From: Amanita rubescens
Taxonomy: Eukaryota; Basidiomycota; Agaricomycetes; Agaricales; Amanitaceae
DNA: 64,000 bases
Reading direction: 5' to 3'
Assembly: GCA_015039365.1 (NCBI GenBank)
Contig: WION01000037.1
Location: 186,001-250,000, forward strand
Of the stretch, positions 1 through 19,230 are shown in pieces (within the stretch, counting starts at the first letter, position 1; each line of letters begins with the position of its first letter). The notes beneath the pieces are model-generated. The model saw nothing but the letters and a program-made list of their open reading frames with translations, was not told the origin of the DNA and made no database searches. Made by a program: the position numbers and the translations under genes.

Positions 1-1458
<1,458 letters not shown>

Positions 1459-1534
1459 TTTCGCAATGGCCAACTCGTGTTGAACTGAAACAGTAACAGC
1501 CAATGACAGTCCGCCATTTGCTGACTAAGCGCGC

Positions 1535-2016
1535 ATGTCAGTTATGTCCTCCCTCCCGACAGATCTCTACCAGAACTTGATTCTCAAACTTGTAATTGTA
1601 CTAGAACTCACTCAGAAGCCAGATGGTGTCGTGACTCCACATGCTAAGCAAGCGCTTCTTCAGGCAGTGCGTTTTTTTAATGTATTTTTCGGTGCACTGG
1701 CGTGATGTCGATCGCGTGTACTAGACAAACGATTATAAAAATGCCATGTTGCAAGCTAGAGAACTTGCATCTAATTTACCTGGGGGAGAGCTTGTAATAG
1801 AAGAGCAAGAACAAATTGTTCAGATGTTGGAGCAATTGCGAGATCGCAAAAAGTAAGTATCGTAGCTGACAGTCTATCTTTTGCCTCTCCACTCACCTGT
1901 CATATAGAAACCTCCTGGCACGCTTTTCCCAACAACCCCTCATTTCTGTCGTGAAACCAACTGCGAGCATAAAAATGGAGATCGACTCGACAGCCTCCAC
2001 TCCAACGGCCGATTAG
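1535..2016 (+). CDS. Mediator subunit 9-like small protein
   Basis: Three exons join in frame: 1535-1666, 1725-1852 and 1908-2016, giving 122 residues. The N-terminal half is helical (TDLYQNLILKLVIVLEL) with a conserved-looking QALLQATNDYKNAM segment. Next come ARELASNLPGGELVIEEQEQ and a charged coiled coil ending in RDRKK; the last exon is a Thr/Ser-rich tail. The helix - LPGG - acidic coiled-coil pattern resembles Mediator Med9 of basidiomycetes, which sits in the middle module and links RNA polymerase II to activators; this assignment is by recognition only. It is divergent from the ESA1-type gene with only 76 bp between start codons, so they probably share a promoter. A second in-frame ATG at 1544 is also possible. 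Confidence 0.6.
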
Positions 2017-2120
2017 CCGTTAGCGTCCTTTTTTCAAATCTGACGTCGGTTTCGATTCGTTCTGTTGCGAAATCAACTGCGAGCATAACAATGGAGACTG
2101 ACTTGTCAGCCTCCGTCAGC
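1949..2120 (+). repeat. Local ~50 bp direct duplication
   Basis: The end of the Med9-like last exon (about 1949-2003) recurs just downstream at about 2067-2120 with scattered changes; both copies contain CAACTGCGAGCATAA. A third short trace lies near 5338-5365. These are small dispersed duplications of host sequence around the neighbouring genes. Confidence 0.6.
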
Positions 2121-2208
2121 CTCTTTCCAAATCATATTTACACTTCTTTCCAATCCATCCTTATCTTATCCCTCCCTTCACGCAGGTCGGTTTTTGAAGC
2201 TCGTCTTC

Positions 2209-4036
2209 ATGCATTTCGCACCAGCAGCAGGTTTCTTGCACATTCTTTTACTTGTGTCGCCCTCGCTGGCGAGGGACCACCCAGATGTTTCAATTGAAGA
2301 GCCGAGCCCTGGGACGACGTACAATGTCGGGGACATGGTGAACGTCCAATGGACTTCGGAACAACCAGTTGTATCGCCCTCTTTCAGGATATGTCAAGTC
2401 GCTGAAAATGTGCGGCGTACATATCGGAGAGCGAACATACGTGATCGCGTACTGGCCCGCCGTGATGACGATGATGATGACTGTGGGGCGGGCATCTTTC
2501 CGGAGGCTGAAAAAACGGGTAACGGGTCCTACCGCGCAAGCTTGTGAGTCAATAAGAACCTATGATCCTCTTTCCCATTTAGCTGAACAACGACAAAAGT
2601 CAGCTTCCTCAAGATTTGGGAGCACAATCTTATTATCTGCGAATGGAGGATGACTTTGGATGGGTCGCTCGATCACCAACGTTTTCCATCTCCTGTTCGT
2701 GTCATATATCTAATGCGCTTCATCCTCGCTCACGATAGCTGTAGCATTGCAAGGGGATAGCAACGATGCTAGCGCGGCTGCTAGTTCGGACGCAGCCGCC
2801 TCAACAGCAACTCCCTATCACTCCAAGCATGAGGGTACGACGTCCGCCGGAATTCCTGGTCAGGCGACATTGAACGCAGGTGCTGCAGAAGCTATCGCAA
2901 GTGCTCAGGCCCAAACCACAGGCAGTTCGGCCGAAATGCCTCTCCCTAGTGCTACAGATGGGCTATTACAAGGAAATTCTACGGTCAGGTATACCCAAAA
3001 AGGCCCCGTATTCGTCGATTCTAGCAATCTCCTGTCTTCCGGCCGCCCCACTCCCGTGGCGGCATACGCAATACCTCTTGCAGCTGCAGCCACAGCTTTG
3101 CTCATCGCAGGAGGTCTAGCAATCCGACACCGGGGCGCTCTCCGCAAGGAAAGGGACAAAGAAAGAAAGGCAATCCGATCGTTTGAAAAACTGAGCAGGT
3201 CAAGCACGATCTCTTCGCAACCCGCCTTGACGGCTCCTCAACTACCGCAGCCGATACAGTCGCAGCCAATACCTTTGTTCATGCCCATGTCACTCCCTTT
3301 ATCTTCATCCTCGAGCATGCCGCAAACTTCTCTGTCTAGGGGATACCCAGCAGCATGCGAGCCCCGCCAAATCACAAGAAATGCATATGCCTATCAGAGC
3401 CCCGTCCGCGTAGACCGCTCGGTCTCAGGTAGGCCTTACAGTCAGTCTATATCCAATTATACCAGCCCCTCCACCCCAATCACCCCAAACCGGTCTGTTA
3501 GGATCAGAAACCTATCCACGGCATCAACGTGCGTCTCGCCCTCTTCCAGCGCCAATGAGTTGGGAATCGCACGAGGGATCCGAGATAGCTCCTCATGTTC
3601 AGCTCCATACTTGGCTCCGCTTTCGTTTTCAAACGGTTCGAGCCAGGGATTGTTCGCATCTCATCTGCCGCGAACAACTTCGTCGTGTACTCTGGCTAAA
3701 GAACCCTCGGTCGTAACGAACGAGTGCATGACCTCAGAAGTCCTGGAAGACTATTTCCTTCCGCCGCATCTGGATTCTGAATCCCAAGCACCGTTAGACC
3801 CCACTCGACCACGCTATGTTAATTACCCTCCCCCGCTTCCTCTTAGTTTGATCTCTGCACCGCAAAGGTTGTACGTTCGGAATGAGGCACCATCCAGTGT
3901 CCCTCTTATGTCGCCGGGGAGGAATGGACACCCCGCAGACTATTCTTCACAGATGGGCACTGCTGGTCCTTACCAGGGAGGACAAACGGACGTTTACGCA
4001 GCTGTAGCTTCTTTATTGGACAGATCATGCCCGTAA
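2209..4036 (+). CDS. Type I single-pass membrane protein with Kre9/Knh1-like ectodomain
   Basis: Exons 2209-2543, 2600-2694 and 2739-4036 join in frame to 575 residues. The N-terminus is a signal peptide (APAAGFLHILLLVSPSLA). The ectodomain begins with IEEPSPGTTYNVGDMVNVQW, the pattern of Kre9/Knh1 cell-wall-synthesis N-terminal domains, then an Asp run, a Ser/Ala/Thr-rich stalk and one transmembrane helix (AYAIPLAAAATALLIAGGLAI). It is followed by a basic stop-transfer stretch (RHRGALRKERDKERK) and a long Ser/Pro-rich cytoplasmic tail. I infer a plasma-membrane or wall-associated protein; the exact role is unknown. The start is the ATG at 2209 because upstream codons in this frame are non-ATG. 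The 2544-2599 intron uses an internal AG at 2598-2599, since the nearer AG gives a stop. Tail fragments are copied elsewhere (about 4160-4360 and 13530-14165). Confidence 0.75.
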
Positions 4037-4046
4037 TGCTCTGTGA

Positions 4047-4360
4047 CAGTCTTCGTAATTAGGCACACCATAAACTAAATGTCATATCAAGCTCAATGGT
4101 GTGATGTAGTTCTACAAGGAAGTTAGCATGATGTTTAAACGACGGCAAAGCAACGACATGAGTCAACGTGCTTCCCGCCCTCTCCCAGCACCAAAGAGTT
4201 GCGGAGGATCCGAGGTAGCTCCTCATGTTCAGCTCTGTACTTGCCTTCGCTTTCGTTTTCAAACGGTTCGAGCCGGGGATTGTCACGGTTCACATCTTAT
4301 CTGACTTTGTCATGTATCATGAGTAAAAAACCATCGATTGTATTGAGCGGGTGTACAAGT
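4047..4360 (+). pseudogene. Partial duplicate of the upstream membrane-protein tail
   Basis: About 4160-4360 repeats about 3520-3725 of the upstream gene (shared GTAGCTCCTCATGTTCAGCT and the stretch around GTTTTCAAACGGTTCGAGCC) with deletions that destroy the frame. The preceding 4047-4150 stretch is repeated again at about 5387-5485. It is a non-coding segmental duplicate. Confidence 0.75.
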
Positions 4361-4544
4361 ATGTTTAATTTGTGAGATCTGCATTTTCTATACTCGTGAT
4401 CGTCTATCTTGGTGTTGCAGGGACCTTGCAGCCTGTTTAATGGTTTCTATTGGACCAAGTCTATATTCCCTTATCTCCAAATGGGTGATGAATATTCAGG
4501 AAGGTGTTCGTCGCCATGCAAGAGAATATGAATCGTGGACCATC
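4361..4544. other. Spacer with no recognisable feature
   Basis: Between the duplicate and the coiled-coil frame. Only short open frames and no protein-like pattern are seen. Confidence 0.5.
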
Positions 4545-5072
4545 TCAAGTCCAGCTATCCTTGCTAGCTGTTCCTGGACTCGGTCTAACACCGCCCGCAA
4601 CAGGATCGGATATAATGCAGATACTTCCTGTTAGTATATAAGTTTGAACTCCACGCGTGGTCCGCACCTGTGTGGTGGTGGCCCACATCTGCAGGGCCTC
4701 GACCCGCCCGACAATTTCTCCGAGGTGATCCCACATCTGCTCGTTAGCGGCGATGCCCTCCTTTGTCGCCCGAGTCCAGTCGTCGCGCTCCTGGTCCAAT
4801 GCAGCAATGCGATTTTGTCTCAGCTCGTTTATTGCTCGAATCCGGTCGTCGCGCTCCTGGTCCCGTGCAGCAATACGATTTTGTCTCAGCTCGTTTATTG
4901 CTCGAGTCCAGTCGTCGCGCTCCTGTCTCAACTCTTTTATTGCCTGAGTTCGGTCGTTTATTGCGTCAAGTATTTCATTCAATTTTTCTTCCAGATCTAC
5001 GTTATTCTTTGATAGGTCAGCAGCCGTACTGGGTGTCGCACCACTCGGCATTTCGAAGATACAATTGAACAT
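4545..5072 (-). CDS. Hypothetical coiled-coil protein with tandem repeats
   Basis: An uninterrupted frame of 175 codons starts at the ATG at 5072. After an N-terminal PSGATPSTAADLS stretch, it forms a highly charged coiled coil. About 22-residue units repeat here (ELRQNRIAA.DQERDDWTRAIN), encoded by a 66 bp tandem repeat at about 4780-4960. The C-terminal 50 residues are not repeat-like and may be an unrecognised intron or 3' UTR. No family is recognised. Plus-strand frames over the repeat are its antisense shadow. It lies in a segment rich in local duplications, so it may be young or non-functional. Confidence 0.4.
   Translation of the reverse strand: MFNCIFEMPSGATPSTAADLSKNNVDLEEKLNEILDAINDRTQAIKELRQERDDWTRAINELRQNRIAARDQERDDRIRAINELRQNRIAALDQERDDWTRATKEGIAANEQMWDHLGEIVGRVEALQMWATTTQVRTTRGVQTYILTGSICIISDPVAGGVRPSPGTASKDSWT
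4781..4960. repeat. 66 bp tandem repeat, about 2.7 copies
   Basis: Units start with GTCGTCGCGCTCCTG; two nearly identical 66 bp copies are followed by a truncated one. On the minus strand they encode heptad-like coiled-coil units. Confidence 0.85.
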
Positions 5073-5386
5073 ACCATGGTAGTTGTTGCGTTATCTCCAT
5101 TGCCGTTGGAGTGTACTGAAGGACTCGGGAAACTCCAAGCAAAAAATGCTTGGACATAGTTCCACATGACGAGCAGCAGAGCTGAGAGCATGCACGTATA
5201 ACTTGTAACGTGAGGTAGGTTCCACTTGAGTGCTAGTGAACGTCTGAGATCTGAGTCGTCCGAGGAACCGTAACGCGTAACGCGTAACGTGGGGCAACAC
5301 AACGTCCTGCACACTTCTCAACAGCCCCTCGAGAAACCGCCGTAAAAATGGAGACCGGCTCGACAGCAATTTACTATTTCAGGGAC

Positions 5387-5485
5387 AGTCTTCGCAATTA
5401 GGCACACTAGTAAACCAAATGTCACATCTAGCTCAATAGTAATGTAATGTAGTTCTACAAGGTTGGCATGATGCTTAAACGACGG
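5387..5485 (+). repeat. Second copy of the 4047-4150 repeat
   Basis: Shares GACAGTCTTCG.AATTAGGCACAC and the run around GTAGTTCTACAAGG with 4047-4150. It lies just beyond the RPB1 stop codon. Confidence 0.75.
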
Positions 5486-5547
5486 CTAGATGTAGTGCAT
5501 GAAACAATACGAGATAGCAAATAGAGAACGATAACCCCCGAAGGCAT

Positions 5548-12185
<6,638 letters not shown>

Positions 12186-13529
12186 ATTTGATTATAGAAG
12201 TGAGTCGGACGCGAGTCAAAAAGACCGTAGGAGCAGAAAGAAAGGCGGTAGAAATGCTCTTGGAAGGCGTGTTTGGTTTTTGGTGAGGTTTGAGGTACTT
12301 TTTTGTGGATTTGAGTGTTTTTTGAGAAGAATTAAGGGGAGAAACAGAGAAAGAAACAGAAGTTGAATTAAACGGTGGAATTAAGCGACCTAAGCTGGAG
12401 CGGGTGGTGCAAACAAGGGTGGATGACTTGCTGGATAAGAAAGCCTCGGATATTTGATGCCGTGGATGGGATGCGGCTGTCGAAATAAACGATGGCGTGG
12501 TGGTTGAGGTACAACCAACGACGTTTGTGGATTTCCGACTCCGCCGCAACTCTTGTCGGTCCCGCGTCACATCCTGCGTGACTCGGCTCGACTACAATAC
12601 ACCCCTTACGCCCGGTCATTGGCAACCGTCTAGCGGTCTCTAGTTCCACTGCGCTTCTCCTACTGCCCAACCACGGGCACGCCTGACCTGGCAGTCATTA
12701 CGCTAATGGTATTCCTGCTCGACCTATTGCGTGGACCCCTCAAACCTATTCTTTGCACTCCCTCCGCGGCAGGCATCACAAGTGTCATTAATGAGCGTTG
12801 AAGCCCTCGGGTACGGGCGTCGATGGTGATCGGTCCAGCGATCAAGGTCTTCCCGAGGAACAGCCGCAGTATCAGGAGCCAATGGTAGTTGAGAAGACAC
12901 CGACGCCTTTACCTGATTTCCATGTTGATGAGCAAACGATCAGAGGATAATCTCTTTACTGAAGCATGGACTTGGACCCATATTGGCGGACTTGAAGAGG
13001 AGATTCACGGAGCCCGCAGCGGTAAGTCATTACCTTGTCGATTTGTATGTAAATCATGATGTTGCGCGCAGGAAGAATATAACTTGGACTATCTCTACCC
13101 TAATGGTATCGATACCCCTGCAAACCCTGTTCCTTAACCCGTCGCCAATCCGAAGACTCGTAGCCAATGAAGCAGGTGTTCCAGAGCGGGTTACAAATGC
13201 GCAAGTCAATGGCAAGGCTTCTGCACCAGCGGTGCCATTACCGGACCAAGAGGCCGTTCTACTTGAGCGAACCGGCCCAGCTTCAGCTCCAACCAACCCA
13301 AGTGACCCGGATCCTTGTCCCACCTACTAGCGCTCTCCTGATCCATTCGGTTCCTCAATCGCCTGTGATAGGGCCCGCCGGCGGTAGGCGATGAGCGCAA
13401 AATCAGTCCCAAGCTTCTCCCCTAGCACCTTCCAGTGCTGCGCTGGAGCCCATCCAATCTGCTTGATTGCTTTAGCCCCCCAACTTCACGCCAATCGCAC
13501 AAGACTCCGTCTCCTGCATCCCCTTGTCC
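12186..13529. other. Upstream region of RPB1; no supported gene
   Basis: 12200-12400 is purine-rich on the plus strand (pyrimidine-rich toward RPB1) and is a likely promoter/5' UTR. 12960-13130 contains a plausible GTAAGT...CAG intron and a short reading frame ending NLDYLYPNGIDTPANP, but I could not build a complete gene. Other open frames are short and unrecognised. Confidence 0.5.
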
Positions 13530-14165
13530 ATTGCCAGATCCCCCCAATTTGTTGGTGCTGGGAGAGGGTGAGAAGCACGTTGATGAAGTGGATAGGTTTC
13601 TGATATTGTCAGACCGGTCTGGGGTTGTTTGGGGTGGAGGGGCGGGTATAATTGGATATAGACTGACTGTAAGGCCACCAAGCAGTCTACGTGGATGGGG
13701 CTCTTTCTGATAGGCATATGTATTTCTTATGATTTGACGGGGCTTGCATGCTGCTGGGTATCCTCCAGAAAAAGAAGTTTGTGGCTCGAGGATCAAGATA
13801 AAGGGAGTGACATGGGCATGAACAAAGGTATTGGCTGTGGTAGTTGAGGAGCCATCAAGCTGGCATCTCCAGTGGGTTGCGAAGAGATTGTTCTTGACCT
13901 GCTTAGTTTTTCAAACAATCAGATTGCTTTTCTTTCTTTATCTCTTTCCTTGTGGAGGGTGTCCTGGTGTTGAATTGCTAGATCTCCTGCAATGAGCAAA
14001 GCTGCAGCTGCAGTTGCAAGAGGTATTATAATTGCTGCCACAGGAGTGGGGTGGTTGGAAGACATGAGATTGCTAGTGTTGCTGTGGCCAGCTTTGTCAT
14101 AAGAATCAATGAATAGGGGGCCCTTTAGGATAGCCCTTCAGGAGAGGCATTTTGGCCTGAACTGC
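13530..14165 (-). pseudogene. Decayed inverted copy of the membrane-protein TM/tail region
   Basis: The minus strand matches about 2930-3560 of the membrane-protein gene at 2209-4036, running from the juxtamembrane segment through the TM helix to the IRNLSTASTC-like tail (here IRNLSTSSTC). It carries indels, in-frame stops and frequent CpG to TpG/CpA changes (for example CAATCCGATCGTTTG to CAATCTGATTGTTTG). It shares variants with the 4160-4360 fragment, so the two copies may derive from a common paralogue. It is a clear pseudogene. Confidence 0.8.
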
Positions 14166-14175
14166 TTGTGGTTTG

Positions 14176-15358
14176 TGTTATGAACTCATTTATCTCAACC
14201 TAAGTTGCAATAGTGACTCTAGTCATGATTACAAGTCTAAGTCAAACAATGATTGAGTTTACAAGTTGGAAACTAAGTCAAGGTGTTAACTTAGTATCTG
14301 AGGACAATTGTGGTTGAATGAGTAAGCAAGTAAACTGTAAGATTGAACAGCTAAGTCAAACATACTAGGGTTTGACTGTAAGGATGGTGATCCTAATTTG
14401 GATGGAGCCCAGGAACTAAGCTGCAGACAGGAAAGGATGGAGTATAATGGAGTCTGGGATGTAGTGGAGAAAGGCTAGGCTTCAGCGTGCAAGCTGCGCC
14501 ATGCTAACGTGTGTCTTGCCTAAACTTCTGGAGAACACTCTGGAGTCTGGGATGGAGTCCAGAGGGCAAGTGGTCTGGATAGAGTCATAGACTGATGAAA
14601 AACAGGGAGTCAATGCGAGTTGGGGCACAATCCAAGTCGATATTCGGACTACTGTATGAGTACTTGAAGTGAGGCCTTATACATATATGTAGTCCGACAA
14701 GGGAAGCTATGGCCGTGTTCTGATGGGAACTAGTTAAGCAAGGGAACTATGGAGATATGGAACAGAAAGTGGAGTAGAGCATATGGTATGAAGGGATAAT
14801 GATATCCATGATGCCTGAGATGAAACAAGAGGTGAAACAAGTATGGAAAATATGTAGAAAGGAACTTAGTGAATGTCAGGGAAAGTATGGAGTCCATGCC
14901 ACATGGAGTTGTGATGGAGTTGTGATGGAGTTGTGATGGAGTTGTGATGGAGTTGTGATGGAGTTTTGGCATAGGCTTGATATGAGATGCAACATGAGTG
15001 TAAAATGGTCATGGGTATAGTCAGGGAGTCCATCGGGGTCCAAGGTCACAGAGTTTGGGTGGAGTCCGGAACAGGATATGACATTGACTCTACAAATACA
15101 GGCCTTTACTGTATATACAAGTTAGGACAAAGGCATGGCTAATGAAGCAACAAAGGAAAGAGCATAATTAGAATAAGGTAAAAAGTAAGTAGAATAATGC
15201 ATATAGGACAAGGAGATGGTATTGATAAAGAAGTGAGCTTGTCCATACTGAAATCAAGCATAAGGGGTATGACAAAAGGTAGGCATAAAGGAAAATTAAC
15301 ATGTCCAACTAATCATGTATGCATAATGCAGGACTCCAGTCCATACTGTGTTGTAACA
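14176..15358 (-). mobile_element. Old solo LTR of the element-2 family, interrupted
   Basis: In inverted orientation, 14176-14400 and about 15090-15358 match the two ends of the 451 bp LTR of the element at 30345-38469 (TGTTATGAACTC... at one end and ...TTGTAACA at the other). It carries many CpG to TpG changes. The middle, about 14400-15090, does not align and is probably an insertion or a diverged long form. Flanks GTTTG and GTTTT are compatible with a decayed 5 bp target duplication. Confidence 0.75.
14903..14967. repeat. 11 bp minisatellite
   Basis: The unit ATGGAGTTGTG is repeated five times head to tail plus a partial unit, inside the segment interrupting the old solo LTR. Confidence 0.9.
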
Positions 15359-15833
15359 GTTTTGGCCTGAGCACTGAGCTGTTGCAAGCTGCCCACTCCA
15401 CCCTCTATTTCCCTTGGTCTACCACACAGCTTCTGCTTTTTTCCCAACATGCCACATCCATGTGCACATTCTCACACACAACATGCACCTGATGACAAGG
15501 TAGATACATAACTTCTTGAGGAGGGTTTGTGTGGCATTGTGAATGGCAGTTTAATATGATCTCTGGTGTCACCTGGGCCCCTGTTGTGCATTACTTATAG
15601 CAGTGCAGGTGGCAGATGTGTGTAGTAGTTGGCATTGCTGGTACTGCCAATGCAGATCTTTTGCATAAGTCATTGTCAGTCCCACACTGTCAACAAGAAA
15701 TCAAATGGTAAGTGCACCATCATCTACTGTGGTCCCCATTCCTTCACCTCTCAACCCTTCCTAGGATACCCAACCCTCCCCTGACTCCTCTGTAGACTGT
15801 TCTGCTCTCTGAGTCCCCTGGCACTTCTGCACC
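15359..15833. other. CpG-poor spacer without a recognisable feature
   Basis: Between two decayed LTRs. No open frame of note and almost no CpG. Confidence 0.5.
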
Positions 15834-16150
15834 TGTTACATTCATTCGTGAACTGTTAACTCAAGGCTAACAGGTAGGTTCCTCAAGGGAGTTCTGGCAC
15901 TAAATTGCAAATAAAGTATTAAGATATGTATTATCATATAAGTCCTCAAGGGATCTTAGACAATAATGAGACAGTTTGACTGTTAAAACTAGACTGAGGT
16001 CTAGTCATATATATGTATATGTATTTGTGTGATTTTTATACTACAAGTTATGTACATACACAAATATAGTAAAGAAAAACATGTGATAATGGTAAGCATG
16101 TGAAATAATTAACATGTGAAAATGGAATACATGTGATAACCATTCATAAG
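15834..16150 (-). mobile_element. Old solo LTR fragment of the element-1 family
   Basis: In inverted orientation it matches the LTR of the element at 21802-30281. It has TGTTAC at the start, GTAGGTTCCTCAAGGGA, the GTTAAAACTAGACTG self-primer region and the repeated ACATGTGATAA motifs. It is shortened and CpG-depleted. The far end of the LTR is not recognisable. Confidence 0.7.
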
Positions 16151-16564
16151 AACCTGCATCAGAAAAATTCTGGTTTGGCTTATGCACTTTGGGAGCTTAA
16201 AATGTCTTTGCTGCCTTAGTGATAAAAATGGCTATAAGTGCATTATTTAAGCCCCAAAATCAACATTTTCAGAAGAAAACAAAAAAAGTTGACTCTAGTT
16301 TCAGCAACACTAACTAGGATTGATCATTGGAATATTTTTATCTGTATTATTTTTCACCTCATGTTTATCTTCAGTTTGTAACATTTATTTTTCAATAAGT
16401 GATAAGTTGTTATCTTTATCTAAATCAATATTATAATTTAATTTTCAAATATCATAGTATAATTCTCATAACATCCTTATCTAGAGTGAATATTAGTGTC
16501 TAATAACAAATTTAAGTATTTAAATAAAGAAGTTAAATTAATTAATTAATCCTTAACTTCAGAA

Positions 16565-17136
16565 GTGGAGGTTGTTCTTATGATGAATCATGATTGGTGT
16601 AATCAAGAAATTGCTGAACAGTTCCTACTTAATACCAAGGTTCACATCAGGAAAAATCAGAGAATAAAATCTACTTATTGGACTTATCAAGAACAAGACA
16701 TTATAGTAAGTCCCCAAGGTATGAGGGAAGGATTTGATGAAAGCCATGGTCTGTATTTGAACATACCCATTGCTCCAGCAATTCTTGAAGTGAAGAAAGG
16801 AAAGTGTTGAATGGTTTGGTTTCATGCTTCAGAGCCATTCCCTGACAGATTTTCTGAGCAATGTTTGAAAACTTCAAACAGGTAGTGGAGGACCACAACA
16901 GTGCACTTCATATGTCCTTTGAGAAACTGCAGGAGGTTGTGGATGGCTTAATTTGCAGTGACCCATTTGCAGACATGCAAGGTCCCTCTCACTGCGTCAT
17001 CTCCATCAACAATGTTGGCACCCTTGAATCAAAGTTGGAATATGCTCTTCCACAGGCAATAATTGCAGTAGCTTCATTCATACTGCAAGAAATACAAGTG
17101 AGAACTTCATTTTTGTTGATGTTCAACTGGACCTAA
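16565..17136 (+). pseudogene. Decayed protein-coding fragment (transposon or dead gene)
   Basis: Two short plus-strand frames (16565-16810 and 16861-17136) have protein-like composition, including KSTYWTYQEQDII.SPQGMREGF. They lack a complete gene structure. An inverted copy of the 16648-16715 part occurs at about 17281-17350. I do not recognise the family. The CpG-poor context indicates a relic. Confidence 0.4.
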
Positions 17137-17609
17137 TTTGAATCATTCAATTCAGTCTACACAGACTGTGAGGTTGTGTAACCTCAGGCAAAAGGTGGAG
17201 ATTTTTTGTTTACAGGGATACTACTCCACCTGAGTCTGAAGATCATGTGGGAGAATTTTGTTCTTGGGAGCCTTATTTTTGCCTTATAATGTCTTGTTCT
17301 TGATAAGTCCAATAAGTAAATTTTAAGTATTTTCTGATTTTTCCTGATGCCATGCATGTGCAAAATGCATATAGTAGGAATCATCTGTTCATCAAGAACT
17401 ATGAGGGCAACAGGGAAGCAATTTCATATGGTGGATCCAACAAAGTGATTTGGACCATGAAGGGATGCAATGTGCCTGTCAGTATCACCCTAGTATACAT
17501 GATCCTTGACCCAAAGCAGGAAATTTGAGTTCAAGGCAACATGGAAGCACTGTTATGGCAGAAGTGGCTGTGTTGAACAACTAAGTCAATGTTAGTAGAG
17601 TCAAACTTT

Positions 17610-17756
17610 CATTCCCAGGTTGTGAAACTCCTCAATAAGAATGGTATTCAGCTCATGACTGTCAATCTTGTTTAGTTCAGGTGGACTGAGAAGAACAAGA
17701 TTGACAGTCATGAGCTGAATACCATTCTAGTTGAGGAGTTTCACAACCCAGGAATG
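17610..17756. repeat. Long near-perfect inverted repeat (foldback)
   Basis: Arms 17610-17672 and 17694-17756 (63 bp each) are reverse complements with very few mismatches, separated by a 21 bp loop. The transcript would form a long hairpin. No flanking target duplication was identified. Confidence 0.9.
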
Positions 17757-18832
17757 GACTGAACCAATTGTAACTGGTTGCAAGGGCCCTTCAGTCACAG
17801 TTTCTGGGGTTTGTCCATTGGTCAATGACTGGTCACAGTCATGGTAGTCCAAATTTGGGCAAAGATCAGACCAGACCAGTAAACACTATATATACAGGAG
17901 ATGAGGAGAGTGAGAGGAACAACAGTAGGTGCTGTATGGAAGTTGAAGAAGATGTCACTGAGGATGTAGTATGTTAGATGGGACTTGTTTTGAAGCTCTC
18001 ATCTTTAACTTTCTTGTGCTGATGTTGCTTGAACCCTATCTCAGAGCCATTCAACATTCTTTTTCAATGCATTGTGTTCAGAGCACAGCACCATGTTCCC
18101 TTTGAAGGTCCTGAAAAGTAGGCTTCATTGAAGCTCTGAGAATTCCATTATTGGTTGAATGGTTTCTGGGTGATGTAGTAGAGGCAAAGGGGCAGTGGTT
18201 GGGAAATGAAAGGGCCCAGGGGGAAAGTGGTATGACAGATATAAATATGTCTATTGTTTGTTCACCCCAAACAAGTTCCTTTTCTAGAATTAATTAAATG
18301 CTAGAAAGTTGCTGGAAGCTGAAACACAAGCCCGAAAAGAGTTGACCAGACATGATTGACATATCCATTAGTAGTTCAAGTATATATGTACATGTATAGG
18401 GGAAAATTGCTGTGGCTTCATTTGAAAGATGGGCTGTCTGAGTGTTAACATCATGGCCACAGCATCATCAGCTACAGCATCAAATGAACAGTCTACATAT
18501 GTACTATTGACATCAGTTTGGCATGGATGTGCCAGGATGAAAAAACCATGAAAGGGTTATTTGCAATGGTGATCTGCAATCCATTGCTCAACGTGATATG
18601 CGGTGGTCTCATTTCCTGGTCACGGAGGCCAGGAGGTGAGTAAACATGATCTCTTGAGGTGGTTAAATACCTCAGACAAGAGGATGGAAGGGGCAGCCCC
18701 TGCTTTACTTATATTGCAGGCTGGCATTTCCATGAGCGGCATTCCCATTTCATTGTAATTATTGACTTTGTGTTGTTGCCTCTACCCAGTTGACTTCAAT
18801 GCATTGCTGGCAATCATTGATTGACTTTGCAT
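17757..18832. other. CpG-depleted decayed DNA
   Basis: No open frame or repeat boundary that I can support. The composition is like the surrounding relic island. Confidence 0.5.
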
Positions 18833-19230
18833 TGTAACGAGCCGATTCTGGCTACGTTGGAACCGATCTCTGAAACCTTCCGAAGCTCCCCAAAGCACTC
18901 CAAGCCTATACTCGACCCCGGAGGATGATCGTTTGAGTTCGGATGCACGCACAGACCCTCGGACTCAGTGCAGGATTCATCACATGGTCACCTCGTGCCT
19001 CCGTAGTATATATACCATTGTGTATGTAGTTGTAGTTAGCGAATTATCACCCCATCTGCGTTTCGAGTTCGATTTCTTCCATTCCCTTCATTCCTCGGTG
19101 CTTTGGACACCTTCCACTCATTCACCTTCATCTTTGGCACTCTCTCTGCACCCAAGACACCCTTCAGACTGATCTCCATAGCCCCTTTGGCCGAACGCAC
19201 TTCCGCATCGGCCTTCTTCTGATTGTTTCA
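18833..19230 (+). mobile_element. Solo LTR, third family, older copy
   Basis: 398 bp beginning TGTAACGAGCC and ending TTTCA, near-identical in extent to 38513-38909. It contains a TATA-like TAGTATATATACC. Relative to the other copy, most differences are CpG to TpG or CpA. The flanks GCAT and GCGT could be a 4 bp target duplication altered at a CpG. The parent element is not in the window. Confidence 0.7.

Noticed and set aside
4753..5068. Plus-strand frames over the 66 bp repeat
   Set aside because: Antisense shadows of the minus-strand coiled-coil repeat; the 66 bp period keeps several frames open.
12983..13330. Plus-strand 115-codon frame upstream of RPB1
   Set aside because: No recognisable motif and overlapped by equally long antisense frames; a GTAAGT...CAG pair inside it suggests intron sequence.
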